A stretch of DNA of 64,000 nucleotides, taken from assembly GCF_020595055.1 (NCBI RefSeq), contig NZ_JAJDOO010000004.1, positions 62,001-126,000 on the forward strand, written 5' to 3'. The stretch is from Desulfosporosinus shakirovi (lineage in GTDB: Bacteria; Bacillota; Desulfitobacteriia; Desulfitobacteriales; Desulfitobacteriaceae). The translations under genes and the position numbers were made by a program. This document shows positions 1 through 8,212 of this stretch, one piece after another (the stretch's first letter is position 1; each line of letters starts with the position of its first letter). The notes beneath the pieces were generated by a model. It saw only the letters and a program-made list of their open reading frames with translations. It ran no database searches and was not told the DNA's origin.

Positions 1-2
1 TC

Positions 3-542
3 AACAAGAAAACCCCACTGACAGATGAAGAATTTGAGGAGATTAAACGGCACACCACAGACGGGTTTAACATTTTGCGCAAAAACAATGATTTTGGGTT
101 ACTGTCTGCACACGTAGCCTTTCAACATCAAGAAAAATGGGATGGCACGGGTTATCCGAGAGGTCTTAAAGGATTCGAAATTCATGAATACGCCAGACTG
201 GCGGCGGTTGCCGATGTATATGAAGCTCTGACCAGTAAACGGGTTTATCGCAAGGCCCTTGAGCCGAACGCGGCCTATGAATACATAGTTTCCCAATCAG
301 ATACCCACTTTTGTCCGCAAACCTTAGAAATTTTCAAGAAACATATTGCGGTTTATCCCTCCGGTTCAGGTGTTCTCTTAAGTAATGGACAAAGAGGAAA
401 CGTTGTAAAACAGAACCCCGCTTTCCCGAATCGCCCCTTTGTCAGGGTATTCTACGAGAATGAAGAGGAGCTCGATTCTCCGATTGATTATAATCTGGCA
501 GAATATCCTTCTCTTATGATTACTGCAGTAGATAATCGCTAA
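3..542 (+). CDS. HD-GYP domain protein, C-terminal part (5' end outside window)
   Basis: The reading frame is open from the left edge, so only the C-terminal ~180 residues are visible. They carry the second half of an HD-GYP domain: HTTDGFNIL, then QHQEKWDGTGYP (the GYP signature), then ARLAAVADVYEALTS. In this family the HD-GYP domain hydrolyses cyclic di-GMP, using a di- or tri-iron/manganese site. The metal-binding HD pair itself lies upstream and cannot be checked. The last ~60 residues (PSGSGVLLSNGQRGNVV) match the short beta-rich tail common in Firmicute HD-GYP proteins. The gene converges on the yyaL pseudogene, with a truncated dispersed element between them. Confidence 0.9.
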   Translation, partial: NKKTPLTDEEFEEIKRHTTDGFNILRKNNDFGLLSAHVAFQHQEKWDGTGYPRGLKGFEIHEYARLAAVADVYEALTSKRVYRKALEPNAAYEYIVSQSDTHFCPQTLEIFKKHIAVYPSGSGVLLSNGQRGNVVKQNPAFPNRPFVRVFYENEEELDSPIDYNLAEYPSLMITAVDNR

Positions 543-550
543 ATATTAGT

Positions 551-669
551 TTATCCCCACTCTATTTGTAATCCCCTTATATATTGGAGGACTGTTCACC
601 ACTTCAAAGGTGTACAGTCCTCTATTTTGGGATAACGCTTGAAAAAATCTCAAGTTTCGTTACGGCCTC
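551..669. repeat. Dispersed inverted-repeat element, left-truncated copy
   Basis: This copy keeps the centre and right end of the element found complete at 15133-15293 and 53252-53412. The central hairpin arms are GGAGGACTGTTCACC and GGTGTACAGTCC. The right terminal repeat (CAAGTTTCGTTACGGCC) ends at 669. It lacks the left terminal repeat and has lost about 9 bp after GATAACGC relative to the full copies. It lies between two convergent genes and supplies the last codons and the stop of the yyaL reading frame. Confidence 0.85.
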
Positions 670-2808
670 TTTTAGATATTAGGAGTTTTTCCAGAAGTGT
701 TCTGAATTCTTCGACCTGATGAACAGGTGTTTGACATGTAAAGTTTTCACATAAATAAGCGGTTACTTGACTTGGATCCAGGGGGTAATCCTTAATCCAG
801 GGTACAGTGTCACTGAGACTCCCCTCTTGGTAGAGAACCGAAGCGAAGGGGCGAAATGTAGAAAAGAAAAGCTGGCGCATTTCCGGGAGTTCTTTTGAGT
901 CGAGAGAAGCCGCCAGAATTAATTCCTGAGAAGGGTGAAGGGCAAATTGAAGGGCATGCAAAAAAGCTGTATACCCTGAGGGGTGTTCCTCCAGAACCAA
1001 TCTAAAATCGAGAAGCTGTCGTTCCGCTTTTCGTTCCCAGCGCTCATCGCCAGTGAATCGAGCGAGTCGAAGCAGGTTGAGTGCGGTAATCGAGTTACCG
1101 GAAGGAAGCGCTCCGTCATAGCTTTCTTTTGGACGGAAGAGGAGTTCTTCAGCGTCTGAACCAGTGAGATAATATCCGCCGCTTTCTTCATCGAAAAAGA
1201 GACGATCCTGTTCTTCTTGAAGTTGAAGTGCGGTTTGGAGAATCTGGGGTTTGCCATTAGCAGAGTAAAGTTCCAGCAGGCCCCAAATTAAGAAGGCATA
1301 ATCATCCAGGTAACCCAGGTAGGCGGTATCGCCCTCTCGGTAGCGTGCCATTAGGCGACCATCGCCGCGTCGTAACCGGGTAAGAATGAAAGTTGCAGCT
1401 TTTTCAGCAGCTTCCAGATAAGTACTATTGCCAAGAACTTGAGCCCCTTTTGCGAAGGCAGCAATCATTAACCCGTTCCAAGCAGTTAAAATCTTATCAT
1501 CTTTGTGAGGATGGATTCGTTTTTCCCGTTCTGCAAAGAGAGCTTGGCGTGGATTTTCTAGGGACTGCAGAACCTCTTCCTCTGATAAAGAGTTATCCTG
1601 AGCCACTTTCTTAATATTTCCTAATAAAAGGTTGGGAATATTCTTCCCTTCAAAGTTTCCTTTAGGTGTTATGTCGAAAACAGCACAATAGTTAGCGGCT
1701 GTCTCTCTGTCGAGAACAGCTTCAACCTCTTGGGGAGTCCAGACGTGGAATTTTCCTTCTTCCCCCTCAGCGTCAGCATCTTCCGCAGAATAGAACCCGC
1801 CCTCAGGGGAGGTCATGTCCCGAAGTACATAAGTGAAAATTTCCTGCGCAATCTGGGCATCTTTTGGAAAATGGGAAACTTGATAACTCTCTAAGTAAGC
1901 TAAAGCCAGTAAAGAATTATCATAGAGCATTTTCTCGAAATGAGGAACTAACCATTTATCATCCGTACTATACCTTGCAAATCCGAATCCGACATGATCA
2001 TATATTCCACCAAGTGCCATTCCGTCGAGAGTTTTACGGACGATTTCCAGGGCTTTGTCCTGAGGATGATCCTCTGCATAGCGAAGCAGGAAGGTTAGGG
2101 TATGGGGTGTAGGGAATTTTGGAGCCTGCCCAAATCCTCCGTAACGTGGGTCAAAGCTTTGGGCTAGGATGGAATATGCTTTAGAGACTACTTCATTTCC
2201 CCACGATTTAAAAGACTCTGAACTGTCCTTAAGGTCTGAAATAGGGGTGGAGGTTTTATCGGGCAGTGAACGCCCTGAATGAACCGCGGCTACAATTTGA
2301 TCCGCCGAGCCTCGTAGTTTCTTCTCGTCTGTGGCCCAGAGAGCCCTTACTTGTTCTAAAAGTTCCATCATACCTTTGTATCCGTAGCGCTCTGTTTTCG
2401 GAAAGTATGTACCAGTAAAAAACGGCTTTTTATCGGGTGTCATGATAATAGTAAGGGGCCATCCTCCTGAGCCGGTCAGAGCTTGACAAAAGGCCATATA
2501 CAAATGATCAACATCCGGGCGCTCTTCACGATCTACTTTGATGGAGACAAAGTAGCGATTGAGTAAAGCGGCAACTTGGTTGTCCTCGAAGGATTCCCGT
2601 TCCATAACGTGGCACCAGTGACAGCACGAGTTAGTGACAGGAACTACGAATACCCAATAGATAGGAAAATCGGCTTATTCTGTGCCTTGGCAGTTTCAAA
2701 AGCTTCATCTCCCCAAGGATACCAGTCTACAGGATTGTTCTTGTGCTGGAGTAGATATGGGCTCTTTTCCTTGGATAATCTATTGGGTATTACCTTAGTA
2801 ACAGTCAT
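650..2808 (-). pseudogene. yyaL: yyaL-type thioredoxin-domain protein (DUF255), frameshifted
   Basis: Residues from MERESFEDNQ onward (start at 2605) form a 651-codon open frame matching the DUF255/YyaL family, a thioredoxin-like domain fused to an (alpha/alpha)6 barrel. The true 5' end continues upstream in another frame from ATG 2808, which has a good GGTGGTGA site, and reads [15 protein letters not shown], then [13 protein letters not shown], then FLSIGYS. The two frames are separated by an extra 20 nt at 2627-2646 carrying a TAG stop, directly before the CCHWCH redox motif. Initiation at 2605 would give a protein lacking that motif and the N-terminal strand. The C-terminal RNET and stop come from the adjoining repeat element. 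It is a recent pseudogene unless the 20 nt is an assembly error. Confidence 0.8.
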
Positions 2809-3436
2809 GGGTAATCACCACCTTTACATTAATTTACTGCTGATATTATATCCCAGAGCAACTGGAAATACTTCAAGTCCTATAGAAAATTTACTTCTAT
2901 ATACATAACTCTCTGTATGCCTATCCTTTCTGTTTCCAAACAATGTGAGAGATTATCGACTTGTACTGCTCACTTATTCACTATCTGTTATATTTTTACT
3001 ATTGTAAACTTTAGTTGGAGACCCCGTCGGTTAATCGCTTACCCTCTATGATCTTTGTCCGATTATTCTTGGGTGATTTATAAGGAAATCTCCCGATGTA
3101 TATCGCGTAAGCGGTCTTGATACGCTATTTTTAAATACCCTGCCCTTTACAGAGCGTGGAGCTTTAGAAGTTTATTTTCTAAAGGCACTTAAATGTAGAT
3201 ATATCTATAGGTTGAATAGCTTTTAATTCTAGTAATGCAATTAAATGTAAATTACATCCATTATTGACAATGGATGTAAAACGAGATATACTATTAGTAT
3301 ATATTTTGGGCATTTCCCTTATGAATTTGGGGAAGTGTCTTTTATACTATTTAAGGGAAACATCCATTTAATGTAATTACAGAGGACTCGATTTTCAGTC
3401 GCGACCGAAAGTTGGATAAAGGAGATATAATTTTTT
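2809..3436. other. Gene-free AT-rich stretch with hairpins
   Basis: No convincing gene is present. The notable elements are a perfect 11-bp stem (TTACATCCATT, 6-nt loop, arms 3252-3262 and 3269-3279), a short palindrome ATATACTATTAGTATAT just after it, and an imperfect CATTTCCC/GGGGAAGTG pair near 3310-3340. Their position ahead of the small gene at 3437 would fit leader or operator elements, but nothing assigns them a function. Confidence 0.4.
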
Positions 3437-3640
3437 ATGTATTCACGTAATGAAATGACAATATATGCATTTAGGCCTATTTTAAGTCGTTTGGTTGATA
3501 TAGTGGAAAGTGAAAATGATATAGTAAATGAAATTTATAGTGAGCCTTCAACTTTGCGTGACGATTTTAAGTGTTTCTTGGATTACTATATAAAAAAGTT
3601 TGAGGAACTGATAAAACAGTGCAAATTTTTGATAAACTAA
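3437..3640 (+). CDS. Small hypothetical protein (67 aa)
   Basis: A 67-residue open frame begins at ATG 3437, with AAAGGAG 12 nt upstream, which is a rather long spacing. The product is acidic to neutral and mainly helical by eye (ILSRLVDIVESENDIVNEIY, then LRDDFKCFLDYYIKKFEELIKQ). It has no membrane segment or recognisable motif and I do not recognise a family. It stands alone between two gene-free stretches, so it could be a remnant. The composition is consistent with real coding sequence. Confidence 0.4.
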   Translation: MYSRNEMTIYAFRPILSRLVDIVESENDIVNEIYSEPSTLRDDFKCFLDYYIKKFEELIKQCKFLIN

Positions 3641-4165
3641 GCCGTGAAAAGCTAAAGTTCATAAACTACTACCCTATGTGATTATTGGAAGTACAGTTGA
3701 CCTGGAGAATGTAAACAACCTGAATAGCCATTTTTTTAGGTTGTTTCCCCTTATGATACTTTCAATTTAAAAGAGAACTTATCCTATTTATCCGCGTTAG
3801 GGAAATCCTTAATGCTTAACAAACCTGGAGATATTATCAAAACTAAACTTAACGAAAATGAATGTCTCTATAAAATTAAATCAATACGGTATAACTGAGT
3901 GATTTTCATAATGTGGAGTTTGTAGAGGCTAGATCTTATTTTGAATCATCCTAGGATAAGAAGAATCATTGGATGATTCAGCCATAGTAGGCCATGGCTG
4001 AATAGGTACTGATTTTCTACCTCTCGTGTTGTTTTAGTCGTCTAAACTTCTTCGAGGTTTTGGGGAGGTACTCCTCTTTTGGGACTTAAAAATTTCAGTG
4101 ATATCAATGGGTACAAATTACGAAACTATCAATCAAATAATTTAACGTAGGAGGATCACTTACAA
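3641..4165. other. Gene-free stretch with several stem-loops
   Basis: No coding frame is supported. A terminator-like stem AAACAACCT/AGGTTGTTT (3713-3721 with 3738-3746) follows the small gene at 3437. Further on, two overlapping stem-loops use GAATCATC/GATGATTC and TTCAGCCAT/ATGGCTGAA (about 3950-4005). They could form alternative leader structures ahead of the Rnk-like gene at 4166. This is inferred from pairing only. Confidence 0.4.
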
Positions 4166-4576
4166 ATGTCTCGAAAAATACTTATAACCAAATCAGACAA
4201 GCATAAATTATTGGAAATAATTGATAAAGAAGCCAAATACGAAGATATTAAATTCAACCAATCTCTAAAAGACCTTGAAGCAGAAGTAAATAGGGCCGAC
4301 GTCACAAGCCTTGAACAACTGCCTAGCGATATTATCACGATGAATACAAAGGTTATCTTATTAGTTGGAGATACCGAAGAAGAATTTAGTCTCGTATACC
4401 CAAGTGAAGCCAATATTTCACAAAATAAGATCTCTATATTATCCCCTATTGGGACAGCTATTCTCGGTTATTGTGAAGGTAGTATCATAGAATGGAAAGT
4501 ACCAAACGGAACAGTGCAGATTGAGGTGAAAAAAGTCCTTTTTCAACCTGAAGCTCGGGGCTTTTATGAGTTATAA
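4166..4576 (+). CDS. rnk: Rnk/GreA-GreB family protein, nucleoside diphosphate kinase regulator type
   Basis: The 136-aa protein has the Rnk layout: a short N-terminal helical segment (residues ~1-45; KHKLLEIIDKEAKYEDIKFNQSLKDLEAEVNRA) and a GreA/B C-terminal FKBP-like domain. The latter shows the hallmarks VILLVGDTEEEFSLVYPSEA, ISILSPIGTAILGYCEGS and EWKVPNGTVQIEVKKVLFQPEA. Family members bind RNA polymerase near the secondary channel. The short coiled coil makes transcript cleavage unlikely, in line with Rnk rather than GreA. A strong AGGAGG precedes ATG 4166. It stands alone. Confidence 0.85.
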   Translation: MSRKILITKSDKHKLLEIIDKEAKYEDIKFNQSLKDLEAEVNRADVTSLEQLPSDIITMNTKVILLVGDTEEEFSLVYPSEANISQNKISILSPIGTAILGYCEGSIIEWKVPNGTVQIEVKKVLFQPEARGFYEL

Positions 4577-4767
4577 CTGTTGGGTTGCTACAAAAGAAAG
4601 ATTGCCAAAGACATCGATGCTTGCTCTTTGGCTTGATACTAGTTCCTGGGACTTACCATTTTCAGGAGATGGAGAACACTTTGCTGCTATCGTCATACAA
4701 GAGCTTTGCATTACATTATCCATAAAAATGCATATTGGTTCTATTCAAACCCACTAAGATTAACTGC

Positions 4768-4799
4768 CCCTCCCTTCGTCGATTTCAACGAAGGGAGGG
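4768..4799. terminator. Hairpin, possible terminator after rnk region
   Basis: A perfect 12-bp stem, CCCTCCCTTCGT with ACGAAGGGAGGG, encloses an 8-nt loop. No clean T-run follows on either strand, so a role in termination is a guess from position, about 190 bp after the Rnk-like gene. Confidence 0.4.
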
Positions 4800-5148
4800 C
4801 GTTGTTGTCTATAGCTGGAACTTGGAAATACCAGGAAGAAGGAGTTGGTTTTCAGATAATAGGAGGGTTTTCTTAAAGATTGTTGAAAGGCTTATGTTGT
4901 TACAGATTCATGTTACATACCCCGGGTTGGAAGATGAAGTGAGAATCTTAAAGAAAAAGCAGGCGCACGATTTAAACACAGACCATTTTCCGTGGCCTCA
5001 ATCGCTGGCAAGCGCCATCATCAATCAGGTCCACAGTGAAAATACCTATACTCTTTCGCCGAGCCTAATGCCAGGGCGTCGCGGGCGCATGTCAATACAC
5101 CTATACGGTGAGCGGTAACAATCGAAGGTTGAGGCTTGGACTTCCCTG

Positions 5149-5204
5149 GCGGGAAAGAGAGGCCAAATGGTGCACCGGTGCACCATTTGGCCTCTCTTTC
5201 CCGC
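5149..5204. repeat. 56-bp perfect palindrome with no spacer
   Basis: The left half (5149-5176, starting GCGGGAAAGAGAGG and ending GTGCACC) is followed immediately by its exact reverse complement (5177-5204). The symmetry breaks one base outside each end. It lies in a gene-free decayed region, is more G+C-rich than the flanks, and carries no T-run of a terminator. Perfect spacer-less palindromes of this size are normally cut by SbcCD-type nucleases, so it is either a recent junction, a protein-bound site or an assembly join. Confidence 0.9.
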
Positions 5205-5356
5205 AGCATTTTGCCGTTTTATTCCTTGATAAAATTAACCTAAACGCGATTTTTCAGGGGTCCTGTTCGAAATTTCCATCCACATACCGGCTGCCCATCC
5301 TTTTACGGTATGTCTTCTAAGAAGTCGCTATAGGATATGCTGAGCCCCCGACAGGC

Positions 5357-5530
5357 GTGACGGCTATAGCGCCAATCACCCTTGTCGGGTTGTCCAGATT
5401 AACTAACGAAAAGTCTCTCTACCTGCTCCAACACGCTTATAATCCAGTTGATTGGTTTCCGTGGGGAAAAGAAGCGTTTGGGTATTTACAGTTAGTAATA
5501 TTTTTTACTTGCCACTGGTGGCAAACTGCT
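5357..5530 (+). pseudogene. yyaL 5' fragment (second copy)
   Basis: Translation from GTG 5357 gives [19 protein letters not shown], then [10 protein letters not shown], then a garbled stretch and TCHWW. This matches the first ~55 residues of the YyaL/DUF255 thioredoxin-like domain, including the start of its CHWC redox motif, and then decays. The second motif cysteine is missing and nothing resembling the remaining ~600 residues follows. It is a separate copy from the frameshifted gene at 650-2808 and lies in the opposite orientation. Confidence 0.75.
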
Positions 5531-5640
5531 TACTATAACAATTCCGGACTAAAACGGTACCTTCACCGTTATCGATTACAAGCCAGTTTGTAATTAGTTT
5601 GGACTATAAACTTTTAAAAAATATCAACAATTTTGCCATA

Positions 5641-5667
5641 ATGCCCCATCTCTATTCGATGGGGCAT
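5641..5667. terminator. Perfect 10-bp hairpin
   Basis: ATGCCCCATC and GATGGGGCAT pair around a 7-nt loop. There is no adjacent gene end other than the yyaL fragment ~110 bp before it. It could be the surviving terminator of the lost gene, but no T-run follows directly. Confidence 0.35.
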
Positions 5668-6097
5668 CATTATGATCAGTAAAATGAGGTCAATAAGTTT
5701 TGTATGATGAAGGTTATTGTCAACATTTATAATTGGACTATGTCTAATATTTATTATGTGGCTAGAGCTATCTATCAAGGCACGAGGTTTTTGAGAATGA
5801 ATTGCAAACTTGAAAATATAGTTAACGTCACTGTTTTAGCTGTCGTTATCCCAGTAATAACTAGCCTTTAAGCGTTCACTTAATTGCGAGGATTCGCTAA
5901 AACCTCTTAAGTTGGATGATTCACCTTCTAAAACTTCCGCCATTTCGGTGTGTGTGCATCTGAGAATGCACCATTGTTACAATATTGTTACACACGGGTT
6001 TGCGGATTCAAGAACTTTGTAATTCGTAATTACATAAGGTTACATATTTTCACCCATAGGTAGCAATACTACTCATAGAAAATGAGGTGAATTTGAT

Positions 6098-6877
6098 ATG
6101 GATAGACCAAAAGCTTCGTCATCCGACCGTCGCTACGTGGCTTATTTAGGCACCTTGGGTACAACACAACTCCACTTAAGAAACCCTTTTGTAATTGCTT
6201 GGTGGTCTATGGCTTATCCTGGCTTAGGACACCTGTTGTTATCAAAATACGCAAGGGGATTTTTGTTGTTTAATTGGGAAGTGTTTTTGAATTACAAAGC
6301 AAACATTAACCTTGCAATTCTATATTCCTTTACAGGCAGATTCGAGATGTCAAAAAACGTGCTTGATATCACTTGGGTGATGTTGTATGCACCAACTTAT
6401 TTATTTGCAGTTTGGGATTCTTATCGAACGACGGTTGACCTCAATCTACAATATATCTTAGCTTCAAGAGAAGATGCCGAAGTTAAAATGTTTAACATTG
6501 ATTCAATAGAAATTAATTATTTAGATAAGCGAAAGCCATGGATTGCTTTGGCCTGGTCAGCATTGATGCCTGGACTAGGGCAAATCTATATTCATCGGAT
6601 ACCAAGTGCTTTTCTTTCAATGGGTTGGTTTATTATAATGGCCTATCTTTCTAAACTACTTCCGGCAATTCACTACACTTTACTGGGACAGTTTGAACTA
6701 GCCAAATCTGTTGTTGACGCCCACTGGTTATTAAATATCCCATGCATCTATTTCTGGTGCATCTACGAAGCCTATGTTAATACAGTAGAAAATAATAAAA
6801 TTTATGATTGGGAACAATCTAAGTTTTTAAAGAAGCATTATCAAAATAAAAATTTCAGAATGCCCTTTGCAAGATAG
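6098..6877 (+). CDS. Polytopic membrane protein with two internal repeats
   Basis: The 259-aa product is an internal duplication. Residues ~28-125 (NPFVIAWWSMAYPGLGHLL, GRFEMSKNVLDITW, then the TYLFAVWDSYRTTVDLN region) align with ~146-235 (KPWIALAWSALMPGLGQIY, GQFELAKSVVDAHW, then CIYFWCIYEAYVNTVENN). Each half has a PGLG turn between hydrophobic segments, reminiscent of TM2/DUF5683-type small membrane domains, and ends in a conserved D/E-x-Y segment. The start ATG 6098 follows GAGGTGAATTTGAT. The next gene begins 20 bp downstream, so the two are probably co-transcribed. The function is not recognised. Confidence 0.75.
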   Translation: MDRPKASSSDRRYVAYLGTLGTTQLHLRNPFVIAWWSMAYPGLGHLLLSKYARGFLLFNWEVFLNYKANINLAILYSFTGRFEMSKNVLDITWVMLYAPTYLFAVWDSYRTTVDLNLQYILASREDAEVKMFNIDSIEINYLDKRKPWIALAWSALMPGLGQIYIHRIPSAFLSMGWFIIMAYLSKLLPAIHYTLLGQFELAKSVVDAHWLLNIPCIYFWCIYEAYVNTVENNKIYDWEQSKFLKKHYQNKNFRMPFAR

Positions 6878-6897
6878 GGTGGAGTGAGGTTGAACGG

Positions 6898-7356
6898 ATG
6901 TATATTGTCTCTACTTTTGAATACTCAAATTACCTAGAAGTAGCTATTACCGCAATTCAGATGAAAGGAATCGCCAAAGAAAACATTCTTTGTGTTCCTG
7001 TGGATAAAAGAAGCGAAGACAAGAAAATTTTTGACACTCTTCATTCTGCCGATGGCTTAAGTTTGTTAGATGTGCCTATTATTTTAGCTACTGTATTTTG
7101 TCTCCTTGGCAGCATTTATGGTTTCATACTAAAATGGGGTCCAGTGTTATGGGGACTAATCGGTTTTTTTATTGGGCTTAGTATAGGTTTTATGATCAAG
7201 TTGATAACAACTAAAAAATATAATAATAGGCAGAAGTACCTTGAGGTAGCGGAAGTTGTCATGATTATTGACTGTAATGATAATCAGTTGGATATGCTTA
7301 AAGACATATTATGGGAACATAACGCACTCGGTGTTGGTAAATTAAGTCTTGGGTAA
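6898..7356 (+). CDS. Small membrane protein with glycine-rich hairpin (152 aa)
   Basis: A cytosolic-looking N-terminal alpha/beta part (MYIVSTFEYSNYLEVAITAI, then NILCVPVDKR) is followed by two close hydrophobic segments (~residues 58-105, GPVLWGLIGFFIGLSIGFMI) and a C-terminal alpha/beta part (VVMIIDCNDNQLDMLKDIL). This beta-alpha / glycine-zipper TM hairpin / beta-alpha plan is seen in small stress-associated Firmicute proteins, but I cannot name the family. GTGAGG precedes ATG 6898. It follows the duplicated membrane protein by 20 bp. Confidence 0.7.
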   Translation: MYIVSTFEYSNYLEVAITAIQMKGIAKENILCVPVDKRSEDKKIFDTLHSADGLSLLDVPIILATVFCLLGSIYGFILKWGPVLWGLIGFFIGLSIGFMIKLITTKKYNNRQKYLEVAEVVMIIDCNDNQLDMLKDILWEHNALGVGKLSLG

Positions 7357-7446
7357 AAGTATTTTCCATGATTTCAGATCGAAGGAATAGTAATTAATTT
7401 TTAATAATATTAAAGTAAGCGGTAAATGAGAGAGGCGTTTATATAT

Positions 7447-7995
7447 ATGAATAACGAATATATTAAGGGAATAGAAGATGCATATAACTTAATTTCACAG
7501 GCAAATATTGAAATGATTAATCTCTGGCTTAAATACACCTTCCTTAGCTGGCGATGGTGGTTTGGGGTATGCCTATCGATTATTCCGTGGGTTGTATGGC
7601 TAAAATTCAAAAGAAAAGAGAGTACCAATAGGCTATTACTTGTAGCTTTCTTTGTTATCCTTATTTCTTCATGGCTTGACGTTATGGGCATTTTATTTGG
7701 TTTATGGTCTTACTACTATAATGTTGTTCCATTTTCTCCTGCATTTATTCCATGGGATTTTACACTTCTACCTGTCGCAGTAATATTTTCCTTGCAGATT
7801 TCATTTAAAGTTAGCCCAATTATGAGAGCAATCGTCTTTGCTGCATTTAGTGCTTTTATTATGGAACCATCTTTTGTTTATTTAGGATTTTATAATCCTA
7901 AGAATTGGAAGCATATTTACTCTTTTCCTGTTTTTATTGTAATTTATTTAGTAAGTGTTTGGATTTCTAAAAGGCCACATTTTGAAAAACTATAA
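7447..7995 (+). CDS. CBO0543-family membrane protein
   Basis: The protein has about 182 residues and five or six hydrophobic segments (FGVCLSIIPWVVWLKF, LLLVAFFVILISSWLDVMGI, FTLLPVAVIFSLQISF, AIVFAAFSAFIMEPSF, FPVFIVIYLVSVWI). The WxxR-x-WWF entry and the central PWDFTLLP motif are typical of the CBO0543 family, common in spore-forming Firmicutes with no known role. ATG 7447 is preferred because GAGAGG lies 12 nt upstream. An in-frame ATG at 7426 would add seven residues and cannot be excluded. Confidence 0.8.
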   Translation: MNNEYIKGIEDAYNLISQANIEMINLWLKYTFLSWRWWFGVCLSIIPWVVWLKFKRKESTNRLLLVAFFVILISSWLDVMGILFGLWSYYYNVVPFSPAFIPWDFTLLPVAVIFSLQISFKVSPIMRAIVFAAFSAFIMEPSFVYLGFYNPKNWKHIYSFPVFIVIYLVSVWISKRPHFEKL

Positions 7996-8158
7996 TTTTA
8001 CACTTTTCGTGGGTGGGGTTGCCCTTGTTCATTTGCTGCGACGGACTTGAAGCGCTTGACGTCGTCCCCGACATTGGTGAATTAAACTAGAACCCACCGA
8101 ACTAACGGCGATAAACGTGGCATGACCCAGGGTGAATAATTGAATAGACGGACTAACA

Positions 8159-8194
8159 AGACGCAAGGCACGAAGCAAAGCGTCTTCTTTGTTT
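8159..8194 (+). terminator. Probable rho-independent terminator
   Basis: AAGACGC pairs with GCGTCTT around a 15-nt loop and is followed by CTTTGTTTC. It lies about 165 bp after the CBO0543-family gene and just before the convergent DUF3231 gene. Confidence 0.5.
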
Positions 8195-8212
8195 CTTAAA
8201 TAAGGTCGTTCA

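Larger units (their letters stand above)
4577..6097. other. 1.5-kb decayed region without an intact gene
   Basis: Short open frames here lack family resemblance or start sites and are treated as chance. Recognisable contents are a 12-bp hairpin (arms 4768-4779 and 4788-4799), a 56-bp perfect palindrome at 5149-5204, a yyaL 5' fragment at 5357-5530, a hairpin ATGCCCCATC/GATGGGGCAT at 5641-5667, and a palindromic ACAATATTGT inside repeated TTGTTACA motifs at 5975-5991 upstream of the membrane protein gene. The part around 4960-5130 is richer in G+C than its surroundings and may be a fragment of foreign DNA. Confidence 0.5.

Noticed and set aside
650-2605. Reading the 651-codon yyaL frame as an intact gene starting at MERESF
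   Set aside because: The well-preserved true 5' end with its own ribosome binding site lies upstream in another frame, and an internal start would delete the CHWC redox motif.
4566-5320. Three overlapping plus-strand open frames (63, 127 and 70 codons) and a minus-strand 62-codon frame
   Set aside because: They overlap each other and the palindrome, lack ribosome binding sites and show no protein-like composition; the frames around 5149-5204 arise from the palindrome reading the same on both strands.
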